Source: [Empedobacter] haloabium
GTDB lineage: Bacteria; Pseudomonadota; Gammaproteobacteria; Burkholderiales; Burkholderiaceae_D
DNA: 64,000 nucleotides
Direction: 5' to 3'
Assembly: GCA_008011715.2 (NCBI GenBank)
Contig: CP136508.1
Span: 2,480,001 to 2,544,000 of the forward strand
Within the stretch, counting starts at the first letter, position 1; every line of letters begins with the position of its first letter. Below are positions 24,736-34,142 of this stretch, one piece after another. Position numbers and translations under genes: made by a program. The notes under the pieces are model-generated. The model did not search any database. It saw nothing but the letters and a program-made list of their open reading frames with translations, and had not been told where the DNA came from.

Positions 24736-26107
24736 GCCACCGCTGCGGCGCACCGGCGGCATGCTGGCAATGCTGGCGCTGGCCGGCTGCGCCGGCTTTT
24801 CCGGCGACGCCGGCATGGGCGCCATCGATCCGCTGGTGCAGGCCCGCACCGGGGCGCCGGCACGCGTGCTGAAAACCGACGCCGACCGGCGCGCGCTGGA
24901 CGAACTGCTGCAGGCGCGGCTGGCACAGCCGCTGACGGTCGACGGCGCCGTCGAGATCGCGCTGCTGAACAACCGCACCCTGCAGGCCAGCTACTGGGAG
25001 CTGGGCATCGCCGAGGCGGACCTGGTGCAGGCCGGCCGGCTGCAGAATCCGGCATTCGGTTTCCAACGCACGCGCGACGGCGACGACGTGTCGATCGAGC
25101 GCACGCTGACGTTCAACCTGGTCAGCCTGATCACGGCGCCGCTGGCGTCACGCATCGAGGGGCGCCAGTTCGAGCAGACCCGCCTGCAGGTCGCGGCGGA
25201 AGCCGTGCAGGTCGCGGCCGACACGCGCCGCGCCTGGGTCGAAGCGGTGGCGGCCACGCAGGCCGTGGATTACGCACGGCAGGTGGCCGGCGCGGCCGAG
25301 GCCAGCGCCGAACTGGGCCAGCGCATGCGCCAGGCCGGCAACTGGAGCGCCTACGACCAGGCCCGCGAGCAGGCCTTCTACGCCGAGGCGATGGCCGACG
25401 TGGCACGTGCCACCCAGGCGGCGACGGCCGCGCGCGAGCACCTGACCCGCTTGCTGGGCCTGTGGGGCACCCAGGCGCAGTTCCGCCTGCCCGATCGCCT
25501 GCCGGACCTGCCGGCGGCGCCGCGCGACATCGCCGACGTCGAGCAGCGCGCCGTGCGCGAACGGCTGGACGTGCAGGCGGCCAACCTGGCCACGCAGCGC
25601 ACCGCCACCGCTTTGGGCCTGACGCGGGCCACGCGCTTCATCAATGTGCTGGAGCTGGGCGCCGTGCGCGAAAGCGACGGCGGGGCAAAGGCGCGCGGCT
25701 ATGAAGTGACGCTCGAGATTCCGCTGTTCGACTGGGGCGGCGCCCGCACGGCGCGCGCCGAGGCCGTGTACATGCAGGCCGTCAACCGGCTGGCCGCGAC
25801 GGCGACGGACGCCCGCAGCGCGGCGCGCGAGAGCTACCAGGGCTACCGCAACGCCTACGACGTGGCGCGCCACTACCGCGACGTCGTCATCCCGCTGCGC
25901 AAGAAGATCTCGAACGAGACGCTGCTGCGCTACAACGGCATGCTGCTCAGTACCTTCGAGCTGCTGGCGGACGCGCGCGAGCAGCGCGCCGCCGTCAACG
26001 CCTATATCGGCGCATTGAAGGAGTTCTGGCTGGCCGAAAGCAGCCTCGAAACCGCATTGGGCGGCCGCCTGCCGGCCGTCCCGCAATCGCAAGGAGCAGC
26101 ACGATGA
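24725..26107 (+). CDS. TolC-family outer membrane factor of the copper operon
   Basis: 460 residues from ATG 24725. A lipoprotein signal with lipobox LAGC (Cys22). Two helical repeats typical of outer-membrane efflux proteins are seen: LTVDGAVEIALLNNRTLQAS with YWELGIAEADLVQAGRLQNP, and later EIPLFDWGGARTARAEA. CusC/TolC proteins form trimeric channels across the outer membrane and periplasm. No RND pump or adaptor is next to it; the RND pair at 37625-41888 is 12 kb away. It overlaps the multicopper oxidase gene by four bases, so a copper-resistance role is likely. Confidence 0.88.
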   Translation: MNIKPPLRRTGGMLAMLALAGCAGFSGDAGMGAIDPLVQARTGAPARVLKTDADRRALDELLQARLAQPLTVDGAVEIALLNNRTLQASYWELGIAEADLVQAGRLQNPAFGFQRTRDGDDVSIERTLTFNLVSLITAPLASRIEGRQFEQTRLQVAAEAVQVAADTRRAWVEAVAATQAVDYARQVAGAAEASAELGQRMRQAGNWSAYDQAREQAFYAEAMADVARATQAATAAREHLTRLLGLWGTQAQFRLPDRLPDLPAAPRDIADVEQRAVRERLDVQAANLATQRTATALGLTRATRFINVLELGAVRESDGGAKARGYEVTLEIPLFDWGGARTARAEAVYMQAVNRLAATATDARSAARESYQGYRNAYDVARHYRDVVIPLRKKISNETLLRYNGMLLSTFELLADAREQRAAVNAYIGALKEFWLAESSLETALGGRLPAVPQSQGAAR

Positions 26108-27492
26108 GTATCGACACGATGAAGCGCAGGTCCTTCCTGCAGGGCGCCGCGCTGCTGGGCGCGGGTGTGGTCAGCAAGGCCGGCGCCGCCAGCCTGCCGG
26201 AAGCGCCGGTGCAGGACAGCGCCGCCACCGCCGCGCCGCTGGTGCCGCCGAACGGACGTCCCTACAACCCGGTCGTCACGCTGAACGGCTGGAGCCTGCC
26301 GTGGCGCATGAAGGACGGCGTCAAGGAGTTCCACCTGGTGGCCGAACCCGTCGTGCGCGAGCTGGCGCCAGGGATGCATGCCAACCTGTGGGGCTACAAC
26401 GGCCAGAGTCCCGGTCCGACCATCGAGGTGGTGGAGGGCGACCGCGTGCGCATTTTCGTCACCAACAAGCTGCCCGAGCACACCAGCGTGCATTGGCACG
26501 GCCAGATCCTGCCGAACGGGATGGACGGCGTGTCCGGCGTCACGCAGCCGTCGATCCAGCCGGGCAAGACCTTCGTCTACGAGTTCGTGGCGAAGCACGC
26601 CGGCACGTTCATGTATCACCCGCATGCGGACGAGATGGCGCAGATGGCCATGGGCATGATGGGCTTCTGGGTCACGCACCCGAAGGATCCGCGCCAGCAC
26701 GCGGTGGACCGCGACTTCGTGTTCCTGCTGGCCGCCTACGACATCGAACCGGGCAGCTATACGCCCAAGATCAACACGATGCTGGACTTCAACCTCTGGA
26801 CCTTCAACAGCCGCGTGTTCCCCGCCATCGATCCGATGGTGGTGCGCCAGGGCGACCGCGTGCGCATCCGCGCCGGCAACCTGACGATGACGAACCATCC
26901 GCTGCACGTGCACGGCCACACCTTCGAGGTGACGGGCACCGATGGCGGCTGGGTCAGGCCGTCGGCGCGCTGGCCGGAGGTGACGACGGACATCGCGGTC
27001 GGCCAGATGCGCGCCATCGAATTCGTCGCCGACAATCCGGGCGACTGGGCCTTCCACTGCCACAAGTCGCACCACACGATGAACGCGATGGGGCATGACG
27101 TGCCGACCCTGATCGGCGTCGATCATCGCGGCGTGGCCGAGAAGATCAACCAGCTGGTGCCGGGTTATATGGTGATGGGGGAGAAGGGCGGGGCGATGGG
27201 CGGCATGCGCATGGCGCTGCCGGAAAACACCTTGCCCATGATGACGGGCACGGGCCAGTTCGGCGAGATCGAGATGGGCGGGATGTTTACGCTGCTGAAG
27301 GTGCGCGAGGGCCTGCGGCGGGGCGACTACCGCGACCCGGGTCACTACCGTCATCCGAAAGGAACGGTTGCCTACGAGTGGACCGGGGAGAAGCCGCCGG
27401 CGCCGAGCGCGCCGGGCGGCAAGGCGGGGCGGGCCGAAGGGGCGCTGGACGTGCGCCGTGGCGGCGCTCACGAAGGGCACGAGGGCCACTGA
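26104..27492 (+). CDS. Tat-exported multicopper oxidase
   Basis: 462 residues. Twin-arginine signal KRRSFLQGAALLGAG at residues 7-21. Type 2/3 copper ligands are seen at HWHG (His130, His132), HPHAD (His172, His174), HPLHVHGH (His265, His268, His270) and HCHKSHH (His318, His320) with the type 1 Cys319. The segment HADEMAQMAMGMMG is Met-rich near the copper site, as in cuprous oxidases such as CueO. The protein would oxidise Cu(I) in the periplasm. It is shorter than plasmid-type CopA (about 600). It closes the copper operon. Confidence 0.92.
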   Translation: MSIDTMKRRSFLQGAALLGAGVVSKAGAASLPEAPVQDSAATAAPLVPPNGRPYNPVVTLNGWSLPWRMKDGVKEFHLVAEPVVRELAPGMHANLWGYNGQSPGPTIEVVEGDRVRIFVTNKLPEHTSVHWHGQILPNGMDGVSGVTQPSIQPGKTFVYEFVAKHAGTFMYHPHADEMAQMAMGMMGFWVTHPKDPRQHAVDRDFVFLLAAYDIEPGSYTPKINTMLDFNLWTFNSRVFPAIDPMVVRQGDRVRIRAGNLTMTNHPLHVHGHTFEVTGTDGGWVRPSARWPEVTTDIAVGQMRAIEFVADNPGDWAFHCHKSHHTMNAMGHDVPTLIGVDHRGVAEKINQLVPGYMVMGEKGGAMGGMRMALPENTLPMMTGTGQFGEIEMGGMFTLLKVREGLRRGDYRDPGHYRHPKGTVAYEWTGEKPPAPSAPGGKAGRAEGALDVRRGGAHEGHEGH

Positions 27493-27507
27493 GCCGGTCC
27501 GTCCGCA

Positions 27508-27534
27508 TTGGCGGCGTGCTATATTCGCCGCCAA
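27508..27534 (+). promoter_or_regulatory. Hairpin covering the start codon of the channel gene
   Basis: TTGGCGGC (27508-27515) pairs perfectly with GCCGCCAA (27527-27534) around an 11-base loop; the last A is the first base of the ATG. No Shine-Dalgarno sequence is evident, so the hairpin could limit translation or serve as an operator. No fluoride-riboswitch core was recognised. Confidence 0.45.
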
Positions 27535-28769
27535 TGAAGCCCTTGCCTCGCCCCCTGTCGCCGCTGCCTTATTGGCTCGCTTATCTGCTGAAATGGACGG
27601 CGCTGGCCAGCGTCGTCGCGCTGCTCGCGGGCAGCGCTTCCGCGCTGTTCCTGTTCGCGCTCGATGCCGCCACGCGCTGGCGCGAAGCGCATCCGGCCAT
27701 TATCTGGGCCTTGCCGCTGGCGGGCTTCGCAGTGGGCTGGGTGTACTGGCGCTTCGGCCGCGCGGTGGAGGCGGGCAACAACCTGCTGATCGACGAGATC
27801 ATTGACCCCACCAGCGCGGTCCCGCTGCGCATGGCGCCGCTGGTGCTGGCCGGAACGGTGATCTCGCACCTGTTCGGCGCCTCGGTCGGCAGGGAAGGGA
27901 CGGCGGTGCAGATGGGTGGTAGCCTGGCCGACCAGCTGTCACGGCTGCCGCGCCTGGCGCCGGCCGACCGGCGCGTGCTGCTGATGGCCGGCATCAGCGC
28001 CGGCTTCGCGTCCGTGTTCGGCACGCCGCTGGCCGGTGCCGTGTTCGGGCTCGAAGTGCTGGTGATCGGCCGGCTGCGCCATGACGCCATCTTTCCCTGC
28101 ATTGCCGCCGCCATCCTGGCCGACCAGGTGGGACTGGCCTGGGGCGTGCACCACACGCATTACGCGATCGGCATCATACCGGCCATCACGGTGTGGACGC
28201 TCGGCGCGGTCGTCGTCGCCGGTATCGCGTTCGGACTGGTCGGCATGGCCTTCGCCGGCGCGACGCATGCGCTGTCGGCACGGATGAAAGCATGGCTGCC
28301 GTATGCACCGCTGCGGCCGCTGCTGGGCGGCGCGGTCGTCGCCGTGGCCGTGTGGGCGCTGGGTACCCAGCGCTATGTCGGCCTGGGCATTCCCGTCATC
28401 GTCGAAGCATTCGCGCAACCGCTGCCGCACTGGGACTGGCTGGGCAAGCTGGCGTTCACCGTGGCCTCGCTGGGCAGCGGCTTCAAGGGCGGCGAGGTGA
28501 CGCCGCTGTTCTACATCGGTGCGACGCTGGGCAACGCGCTGGCGCCGCTGCTGCACCTGCCATTCGGCTTGCTGGCCGGCGTCGGCTTCGTCGCCGTGTT
28601 CGCCGGGGCGGCCAACACACCGCTGGCCTCCACCGTCATGGCGCTCGAGCTGTTCGGACCCGCGATCGGGCCGTATGCGGCGCTGGGCTGCGTGGTGGCC
28701 TACCTGTTTTCCGGCCACTGCGGCATTTACCGAGCCCAACGCGGGGCGGCGTCCAAGACGCACGGTTGA
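27534..28769 (+). CDS. CLC-family anion channel/antiporter, probably fluoride type (CLC-F)
   Basis: 411 residues, hydrophobic throughout with about ten membrane segments. The external gating glutamate is Glu121 in GREGTAVQMG (GREGP in most CLCs), and the position of GSGIP reads GNNLL (81-85), both features of the fluoride-exporting CLC-F branch as I recall it. GGEVTPLFYIGATLGN is the third conserved block. CLC-F proteins exchange fluoride for protons in the inner membrane. No crcB gene or fluoride riboswitch is seen beside it. The gene is 41 bp after the oxidase gene on the same strand, with a hairpin over its start. Confidence 0.8.
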   Translation: MKPLPRPLSPLPYWLAYLLKWTALASVVALLAGSASALFLFALDAATRWREAHPAIIWALPLAGFAVGWVYWRFGRAVEAGNNLLIDEIIDPTSAVPLRMAPLVLAGTVISHLFGASVGREGTAVQMGGSLADQLSRLPRLAPADRRVLLMAGISAGFASVFGTPLAGAVFGLEVLVIGRLRHDAIFPCIAAAILADQVGLAWGVHHTHYAIGIIPAITVWTLGAVVVAGIAFGLVGMAFAGATHALSARMKAWLPYAPLRPLLGGAVVAVAVWALGTQRYVGLGIPVIVEAFAQPLPHWDWLGKLAFTVASLGSGFKGGEVTPLFYIGATLGNALAPLLHLPFGLLAGVGFVAVFAGAANTPLASTVMALELFGPAIGPYAALGCVVAYLFSGHCGIYRAQRGAASKTHG

Positions 28770-28779
28770 GGCACGCGTG

Positions 28780-28805
28780 CGCTCACGCGCGTGAGCGTTT
28801 CTCCT
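28780..28805 (+). terminator. Probable terminator after the CLC gene
   Basis: A perfect palindrome CGCTCACGCGCGTGAGCG (28780-28797) is followed by TTTCTCCT. It lies ten bases past the stop. The T-run is short, so efficiency is uncertain. Confidence 0.65.
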
Positions 28806-28919
28806 GTCAAGTAATGTATTTCGAGAAATGTTGCATTTCGCATACGTTAACACGGCAATAAGTTGTATGATGTCAGGTGACTCCGGGGCGGTTCCCGGCA
28901 ATGTATTAAGGAGACAATC

Positions 28920-30377
28920 TTGGCATCCAAGCGGATTATTCTGGCCAACGTGGTAGCGCTACTTTTCGCCGGCACTGCGCAGGCGGCGGACTGGCCGTCC
29001 GGTTACTCGAAATGCGCCGACCAGAACGGCACCTGCAAGGTGGGCAGCACGGCCCGTTCCGTGTCGTTCGGCATCAAGGACAAGTTCGTGGTCAAGACGT
29101 TGTCCGGCGACGTGGCCTGCACGGTGGCGACGTTCGGCAGCGATCCCTATCCGGGCGTGACGAAAAAATGCGCGATCGGTCCTGTGAGCGGTACCACGCC
29201 AACGCCAACGCCAACGCCAACGCCAACGCCAACGCCAACGCCGACCCCGACCCCGACCCCGACCCCGCAGCCGGTGGGCGACGCCAGCGTCGAGCCGGCG
29301 CCCGCAACCGGCTGGGCCAGTCGCAACGGCGGCACGACGGGCGGCGCGGCAGCCGCGTCGACGGCCATCTACAAGGTCAGCTCGCCGTCGCAACTGCTGG
29401 CGGCGCTGAAGGCGCAGGGCAACAATCCGAAGATCATCAAGCTGTACGGTACTGTCGACATGGCGGCGGCCGACAACGGCGGCCCGTTCAAGAGCACCAG
29501 CGACCAGGCGCTGCGCGGCCAGATCAAGGTGGGCAGCAACACGACGCTGATCGGCACCGGCGGCGACACGCGCCTCGTCAACGGCACGATCTCGATCTCC
29601 GGCGTGCAGAACGTCATCGTGCGCAACCTGAACATCGTCAACCCGTGCGACGTGGCACCGGTGTGGGACCCGAACGACGGCAGCAGCGGCAACTGGAACT
29701 CGGAGTTCGACAGTGTCGTCATCAGCAATTCGAAGAACGTCTGGGTCGACCACAACGTGTTCACGGACGCGCCGCTGACGGACGACAAGCTGCCGATTGC
29801 CAACGGCAAGATCAAGCAGTGCCATGACGGCGCGCTGGACGTGAAGAACGGCTCGGACTACGTGACGGTGTCGAACAACCGCTTCGAACTGCACACGAAG
29901 AACAACCTGATCGGCTCCTCCGACAGCACCACGAGCGACAACGGCCACCTGACCGTCACCTTCAACGGCAACCACTTCCTGCACGTGGCGGAGCGCGCGC
30001 CGCGGGTGCGCTTCGGCATGGTCCACCTCTACAACAACTACTTCGAGGGCAGCCGCTCGCACGCGGTCTATCCGCACCACTACAGCATCGGCGTGGCCTA
30101 CCTGGCCAAGATCATCTCGCAGAACAACGCGTTCGACATCGCCGGTGCCAGTTCGTGCCCGCAGATCATGACCAACCCGGGCTCGTCCAGCAAGACCGGG
30201 GCGATCGTCGATTCCGGCTCGCTGCTGAACGGCGCGGCGCTGGACGTGGCGAACAAGTGCAGCTTCAGCTCGTCGGTGGGCTGGACGGTGCCTTACTCGG
30301 TCACGCCGCTGGCCGCGTCGGCCGTCAGGCAGTCGGTGCTCAGTAACGCAGGTACCGGCAAGCTGACGGTGCGTTAA
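28920..30377 (+). CDS. Secreted pectate lyase (PL1 family) with Thr-Pro linker
   Basis: 485 residues from a TTG start chosen because AAGGAG lies six bases upstream and the signal peptide (about 22 residues, ending FAGTAQAAD) begins there. Residues 24-90 form a small Cys-containing domain of unknown, perhaps carbohydrate-binding, function; residues 93-116 are a (TP)12 linker. From about 125 onward is a right-handed beta-helix pectate lyase: VIVRNLNIVNPCDV, VWVDHNVFTD, DGALDVKNGSDYVTVSNNRF, and AERAPRVRFG with the catalytic Arg region. It cleaves polygalacturonate by beta-elimination and suits a plant- or soil-associated bacterium. Upstream promoter about 28850. Confidence 0.92.
   Translation: MASKRIILANVVALLFAGTAQAADWPSGYSKCADQNGTCKVGSTARSVSFGIKDKFVVKTLSGDVACTVATFGSDPYPGVTKKCAIGPVSGTTPTPTPTPTPTPTPTPTPTPTPTPQPVGDASVEPAPATGWASRNGGTTGGAAAASTAIYKVSSPSQLLAALKAQGNNPKIIKLYGTVDMAAADNGGPFKSTSDQALRGQIKVGSNTTLIGTGGDTRLVNGTISISGVQNVIVRNLNIVNPCDVAPVWDPNDGSSGNWNSEFDSVVISNSKNVWVDHNVFTDAPLTDDKLPIANGKIKQCHDGALDVKNGSDYVTVSNNRFELHTKNNLIGSSDSTTSDNGHLTVTFNGNHFLHVAERAPRVRFGMVHLYNNYFEGSRSHAVYPHHYSIGVAYLAKIISQNNAFDIAGASSCPQIMTNPGSSSKTGAIVDSGSLLNGAALDVANKCSFSSSVGWTVPYSVTPLAASAVRQSVLSNAGTGKLTVR
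29196..29267 (+). repeat. 12-unit hexanucleotide repeat coding Thr-Pro linker
   Basis: Seven ACGCCA units, one ACGCCG and four ACCCCG units in frame, all coding Thr-Pro. The near-identical codons in each half suggest slippage expansion. Length changes would stay in frame and alter only the linker. Confidence 0.9.
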
Positions 30378-30390
30378 CGCTTGAAACACC

Positions 30391-30443
30391 GGTGACAGGC
30401 TCCTCTCTGCGGGTCTCCGACCCGCAGAGAGGAGCCTGTCACC
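30391..30443. repeat. Long perfect inverted repeat (type A)
   Basis: 25-bp perfect arms (30391-30415 and 30419-30443) with a 3-base loop, lying between converging genes. The outer GGTGACAGGC matches the element at 9339 but the inner part of the arms is different. It can act as a bidirectional terminator. Confidence 0.8.
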
Positions 30444-30448
30444 AGGGG

Positions 30449-30757
30449 TCATTCCCGCGCGGCCTGCAAGTTTATCCCCGCCGGCCGCGCATCCCAACGC
30501 CGCGCCCGATGCGCCTCGGCCTGCGGATCGATCTCCAGCACGACCCGGTTCACCTCCGCATACAGGCTCGGCACGCGCATGCCGGCCACGTCGCCATACA
30601 ACTCCAGCGCTCGCGCCAGGCCATAGCCGTATTTTTCCACCAGCAGTCCCGCCAGCTCGCGCGTTTCCGCGCCCCGGTCGATATCCTTGCGCCGGCTGGC
30701 CGCGTAGCGGCGCAGGTCGCCCAGCAGGCGCTCGTGCAGCTGTTCCACTTGGTCCAT
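30449..30757 (-). CDS. Small unrecognised protein
   Basis: 102 residues from ATG 30757, preceded by AAGGAGAGAACGT, a good ribosome site. It is soluble, highly charged and helical (VEQLHERLLGDLRRYAASRR, then LLVEKYGYGLARALELYGDV), with no cysteine and no known motif. It stands alone between the pectate lyase and the siderophore receptor genes, divergent from the latter. No function can be assigned. Confidence 0.65.
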   Translation of the reverse strand: MDQVEQLHERLLGDLRRYAASRRKDIDRGAETRELAGLLVEKYGYGLARALELYGDVAGMRVPSLYAEVNRVVLEIDPQAEAHRARRWDARPAGINLQAARE

Positions 30758-30808
30758 ACGTTCTCTCCTTGCTAACCCGGGCATTCTGCCATCGCCCGCA
30801 AGCCTGGC

Positions 30809-30837
30809 GAAAACCGGTGACAGTCACCGCGTTTTCC
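30809..30837. repeat. Short palindrome with the GGTGAC core (type A relative)
   Basis: GAAAAC-CGGTGACAGTCACCG-C-GTTTTC: nested arms around GGTGACAGTCACC, a compact form of the type A end. It lies in the promoter region upstream of the Fur-like box and the receptor. Confidence 0.55.
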
Positions 30838-30879
30838 GTCACCGCTTTCGCCTAGTCAAAAATAGTCATTGCGAACCTA

Positions 30880-30898
30880 AATGAGAATCAGTATCATT
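30880..30898 (+). promoter_or_regulatory. Fur-like box upstream of the siderophore receptor
   Basis: AATGAGAATCAGTATCATT is a 19-bp near-palindrome (seven of nine arm positions match) resembling the Fur consensus. It lies 45 bases before the start of a catecholate receptor and biosynthesis genes, which suits repression by iron-loaded Fur. Confidence 0.75.
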
Positions 30899-30942
30899 TG
30901 CGTTTCGGGAAGTGCTAGATTCATAACAATAGGCAGAATGCA

Positions 30943-32913
30943 ATGTCCATAACAAGAAAGCTCCTCGCAGTATCCATCGCCGCCATCGGTCAGCAGGCCT
31001 TCGCCGCTGAGGCTCCCGAGGCCCCCGCGCCTGAAGCCGGCATCGCCGAACAGTCCATCGTCGTCGTCACCGCCTCGCTGCGCAACCACACGGCCGCCTC
31101 GGCGCCCGCGTTCACGACGATCGTCACCGAAGAAGACATCGCCAAGTCCCCCGTCAACAGCCTGCCGGACCTGCTGCGCGACACCGTCGGCGTCAACAAC
31201 ATGACCGACAGCACCGGCCGCGACGAGATACAGATCCGCGGCCTGGGTGGCAAATACACCCTGATGCTGGTCAACGGCAAGCGCGTGTCGTCCGGCGGCG
31301 CCCTGTGGCGCGGCGGCGACTTCGACTTCAGCTCGATCCCGCTGTCCTCCATCAAGCGCGTCGAGATCGTGCGCGGCCCGATGGCGGCGCTGTACGGCTC
31401 GGATGCCATCGGCGGCGTCGTCAACATCATCACCAAGGCGCCGACGCGCGAATGGAAGGGCAGCGTCAGCGGCGAATACCGCGTGGTGCAGCCGGGCGAG
31501 GAGGGCGACCAGTACCGCGTGGGCGCCTCCATCGCCGGCGCGCTCAACGACACGTTCGGCCTGTCGCTGTCCGGCGAATACTACGACCGCGATCCCTGGT
31601 ACGCGACGTCCGCCAGCGATACCACGCGCCCGGCGCGCCTGGAGGAAAAGCGCGCCGCCAACGTGGCCGGCACGTTGTCGGTCAAACTGGCCGAAAACCA
31701 GAGCCTGGACATCGACGCCAGCTACAACCGCGACCACCGTCCGCGCGCGCTGTTCTACTACTCGTACAGCCCGGAATGGGACTGGACCACGCGCGACTAC
31801 CGCGAGCAGCAGATCGAGCGCGGCACCTATGGCCTGACGCACAAGGGCGACTGGGGCTGGGGTAACACCACCGCGTACATCACGCAGGAAAACGCCCGCA
31901 TCGAGGACTTCAACAGCCGCTATAACGCGCCGCAGGAGCGCGTGCTGCACGAGGAAAATACGTACGCCAAGGCCTATGCCAACGTCAACTGGGGCATCAA
32001 CGCCATCACGGCCGGCATCGACCTGCGCCGCCAGGTGATCAAGGACGCCGCCACCTACCTGGAATCGGGCCGCATCAGCACCAACAGCCGCGCGTTGTTC
32101 GTCGAGGACGAGCTGGCGCTGGCGCCGAACCTGCACCTGACCCTGGCGGGCCGCCTGGACGACAGCAATACCTTCGGCAGCCACTTCTCGCCCAAGAGCT
32201 ACCTGGTGTGGCAGGGCGCGGACGGCGTGACGGTCAAGGGCGGCATCAGCCGCGCCTTCAAGGCGCCGGAAGCCTATCAGCTCAGCCGCGAATACCGCAC
32301 CGTCAGCTGTGGCGGCAAGTGCTACCTGGAAGGCAATCCGAACCTGACCCCGGAGACCAGCACGAACTACGAGGCCGGCTTCGAAATCCACCGCCCGAGC
32401 TGGGACTTCACCGCCGTCGTGTTCAAGAACGACGTCAAGGACATGATCGTCGCCACCTACAGCGAGGTCGGACCGTCGCGCGCCTGGGCCAACGTGGCCA
32501 AGGCCAAGACGCGCGGCATCGAGCTGCAGGGCGAGGTGACGCTGTCGCCGGCGTTCTCCGTCAGCGCCAACCTGACCCACCTGAAGGCCGACTACATCGA
32601 CGAGACGGGCAAGGAGGCGAAGCTGGACAACCGCCCCGAGAACACGGCGGTCGCCACCTTGAACTGGAAGGCGACCGATCGCCTGACCACGTCGCTGTCG
32701 GCCCACTACACGGGCGAGCAGTACTACCTGACCAAGGACCTGCCGGGCTACACCCGGGTCGACCTGTCGCTGGCCGCCAAGGTGAACAAGCAGCTGACCG
32801 TGCGCGCCGGCGTCAAGAACCTGACCGACGTGGACCTGGAGAAGAAGGACCGCGCGTTCGACTTCTTCGAGTTGGGCCGCAATTATTACGTCAGCGCGAC
32901 CTACAGCTTCTGA
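30943..32913 (+). CDS. TonB-dependent catecholate siderophore receptor
   Basis: 656 residues. Signal peptide of about 21 residues (ending QQAFAAEAP), TonB box-like SIVVVTASLR, plug domain (LPDLLRDTVGVNNMTDSTGR, IQIRGLGGKYTLMLVNGKRV, IKRVEIVRGPMAALYGSDAI) and a 22-strand barrel ending in the outer-membrane signature Y-S-F. Two cysteines lie in a barrel loop (CGGKCYLEGNP), as in FepA/CirA-type receptors. It would take up ferric catecholates across the outer membrane with TonB energy. It is first in the siderophore locus, 44 bases after a Fur-like box. Confidence 0.9.
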   Translation: MSITRKLLAVSIAAIGQQAFAAEAPEAPAPEAGIAEQSIVVVTASLRNHTAASAPAFTTIVTEEDIAKSPVNSLPDLLRDTVGVNNMTDSTGRDEIQIRGLGGKYTLMLVNGKRVSSGGALWRGGDFDFSSIPLSSIKRVEIVRGPMAALYGSDAIGGVVNIITKAPTREWKGSVSGEYRVVQPGEEGDQYRVGASIAGALNDTFGLSLSGEYYDRDPWYATSASDTTRPARLEEKRAANVAGTLSVKLAENQSLDIDASYNRDHRPRALFYYSYSPEWDWTTRDYREQQIERGTYGLTHKGDWGWGNTTAYITQENARIEDFNSRYNAPQERVLHEENTYAKAYANVNWGINAITAGIDLRRQVIKDAATYLESGRISTNSRALFVEDELALAPNLHLTLAGRLDDSNTFGSHFSPKSYLVWQGADGVTVKGGISRAFKAPEAYQLSREYRTVSCGGKCYLEGNPNLTPETSTNYEAGFEIHRPSWDFTAVVFKNDVKDMIVATYSEVGPSRAWANVAKAKTRGIELQGEVTLSPAFSVSANLTHLKADYIDETGKEAKLDNRPENTAVATLNWKATDRLTTSLSAHYTGEQYYLTKDLPGYTRVDLSLAAKVNKQLTVRAGVKNLTDVDLEKKDRAFDFFELGRNYYVSATYSF

Positions 32914-33000
32914 CCTCAACCAACCCCCGGGGCGGAGCCCCGACGTAGCCAGCGTCTGCCAGCCAACGTGAACCTGTCCACCCAGTTTTGCGAGGTAACG

Positions 33001-34142
33001 ATGGCTACATCCCTTTTCCTGTCGCGGCACCGCAGCGTGCGTGCCAGCGGCGTGTTCGAACGTATCGCCACGCCGGCCGCCGGCGGCGCCCTGCATGCCG
33101 AGCTGGCACGGGCGCTGCTGCGTGCGCGTGACGCCGGCATTGCCGACCCGATCGTCATCGGCGCGATCCCGTTCGACACCACGCAGCCGTCCGAGCTGCT
33201 GGTGCCCGAGCGCAGCGAGATTTTCGATCGCGATACGCTGCCGCAATTGGCGGCGCTGCCGCTGGCGCCTGTCGTCGCGTCCACCAGCATCCCCGGCGAG
33301 GAACGCTTCAAGCAGGGCGTGCGGCAGGCCGTCGCCAACTTCACCCACAGCGAGATCCGCAAGGCCGTGCTGTCGCGCGTGCTGGAAGTGGAGCTGGCCG
33401 GCCGCGCCGACCCGGCCGCGATCTTTGCCAGCCTGGCCGCCCAGAATCCGACCGGCTTCCAGTTCCGCATTCCGCTCGCGAGCGGCGCGGAGCTGGTCGG
33501 CGTCAGCCCCGAGCTGCTGCTGCGCAAGGAAGGCGCGCAGATCGTGTCGAACCCGCTGGCCGGTTCGGCGCGCCGGCAGCCGGACGCCGACAGCGATGCC
33601 GCCGCGGGCGGCGCGCTGCTGCAGTCGCCCAAGGACCTGCGCGAACACCGCTACGTCACCGACGACATCCGCCGCCTGCTGGTGCCGCTGTGCGCCAGCC
33701 TGGACGTGCCGGAGCAGCCGTCGCTGCTGTCGACGAACGCGATGTGGCACCTGTCCACCCGCATCGAAGGCACGTTGCGCGATCCGGCGCAAACGTCGCT
33801 GCAACTGGCCTGCCACCTGCATCCGACACCGGCCGTGTGCGGCTACCCGACCGACCTGGCACGCAAGCTGATCGACCTGGTCGAGCCGTTCGACCGCGGC
33901 CTGTTCGCCGGCGTCGTCGGCTGGTGCGACGCCCACGGCAACGGCGAATGGGCCGTCACGATCCGCTGCGGCACGGTGCAGGGCAATACCATCCGCCTGT
34001 TTGCCGGCGCCGGCATCGTGGCCGATTCCTGCCCCGAGGCCGAATGGGCCGAGACCCAGGGCAAGCTGGGCACGATGCTGCGCGCGCTGGGTGCCGCCCG
34101 GCCGGCCGTCAGTGCGAACGTCGAGACGGCGGCGGAGGCGGC

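Noticed and set aside
27493..27540. Fluoride riboswitch upstream of the CLC-F gene.
   Set aside because: Only 41 bases are available and the conserved riboswitch core and pseudoknot pattern could not be recognised.
29196..29267. Tandem hexamers as a possible CRISPR or regulatory repeat.
   Set aside because: The units are in frame, code only Thr-Pro and sit between a signal/N-domain and the enzyme domain, so they form a linker.
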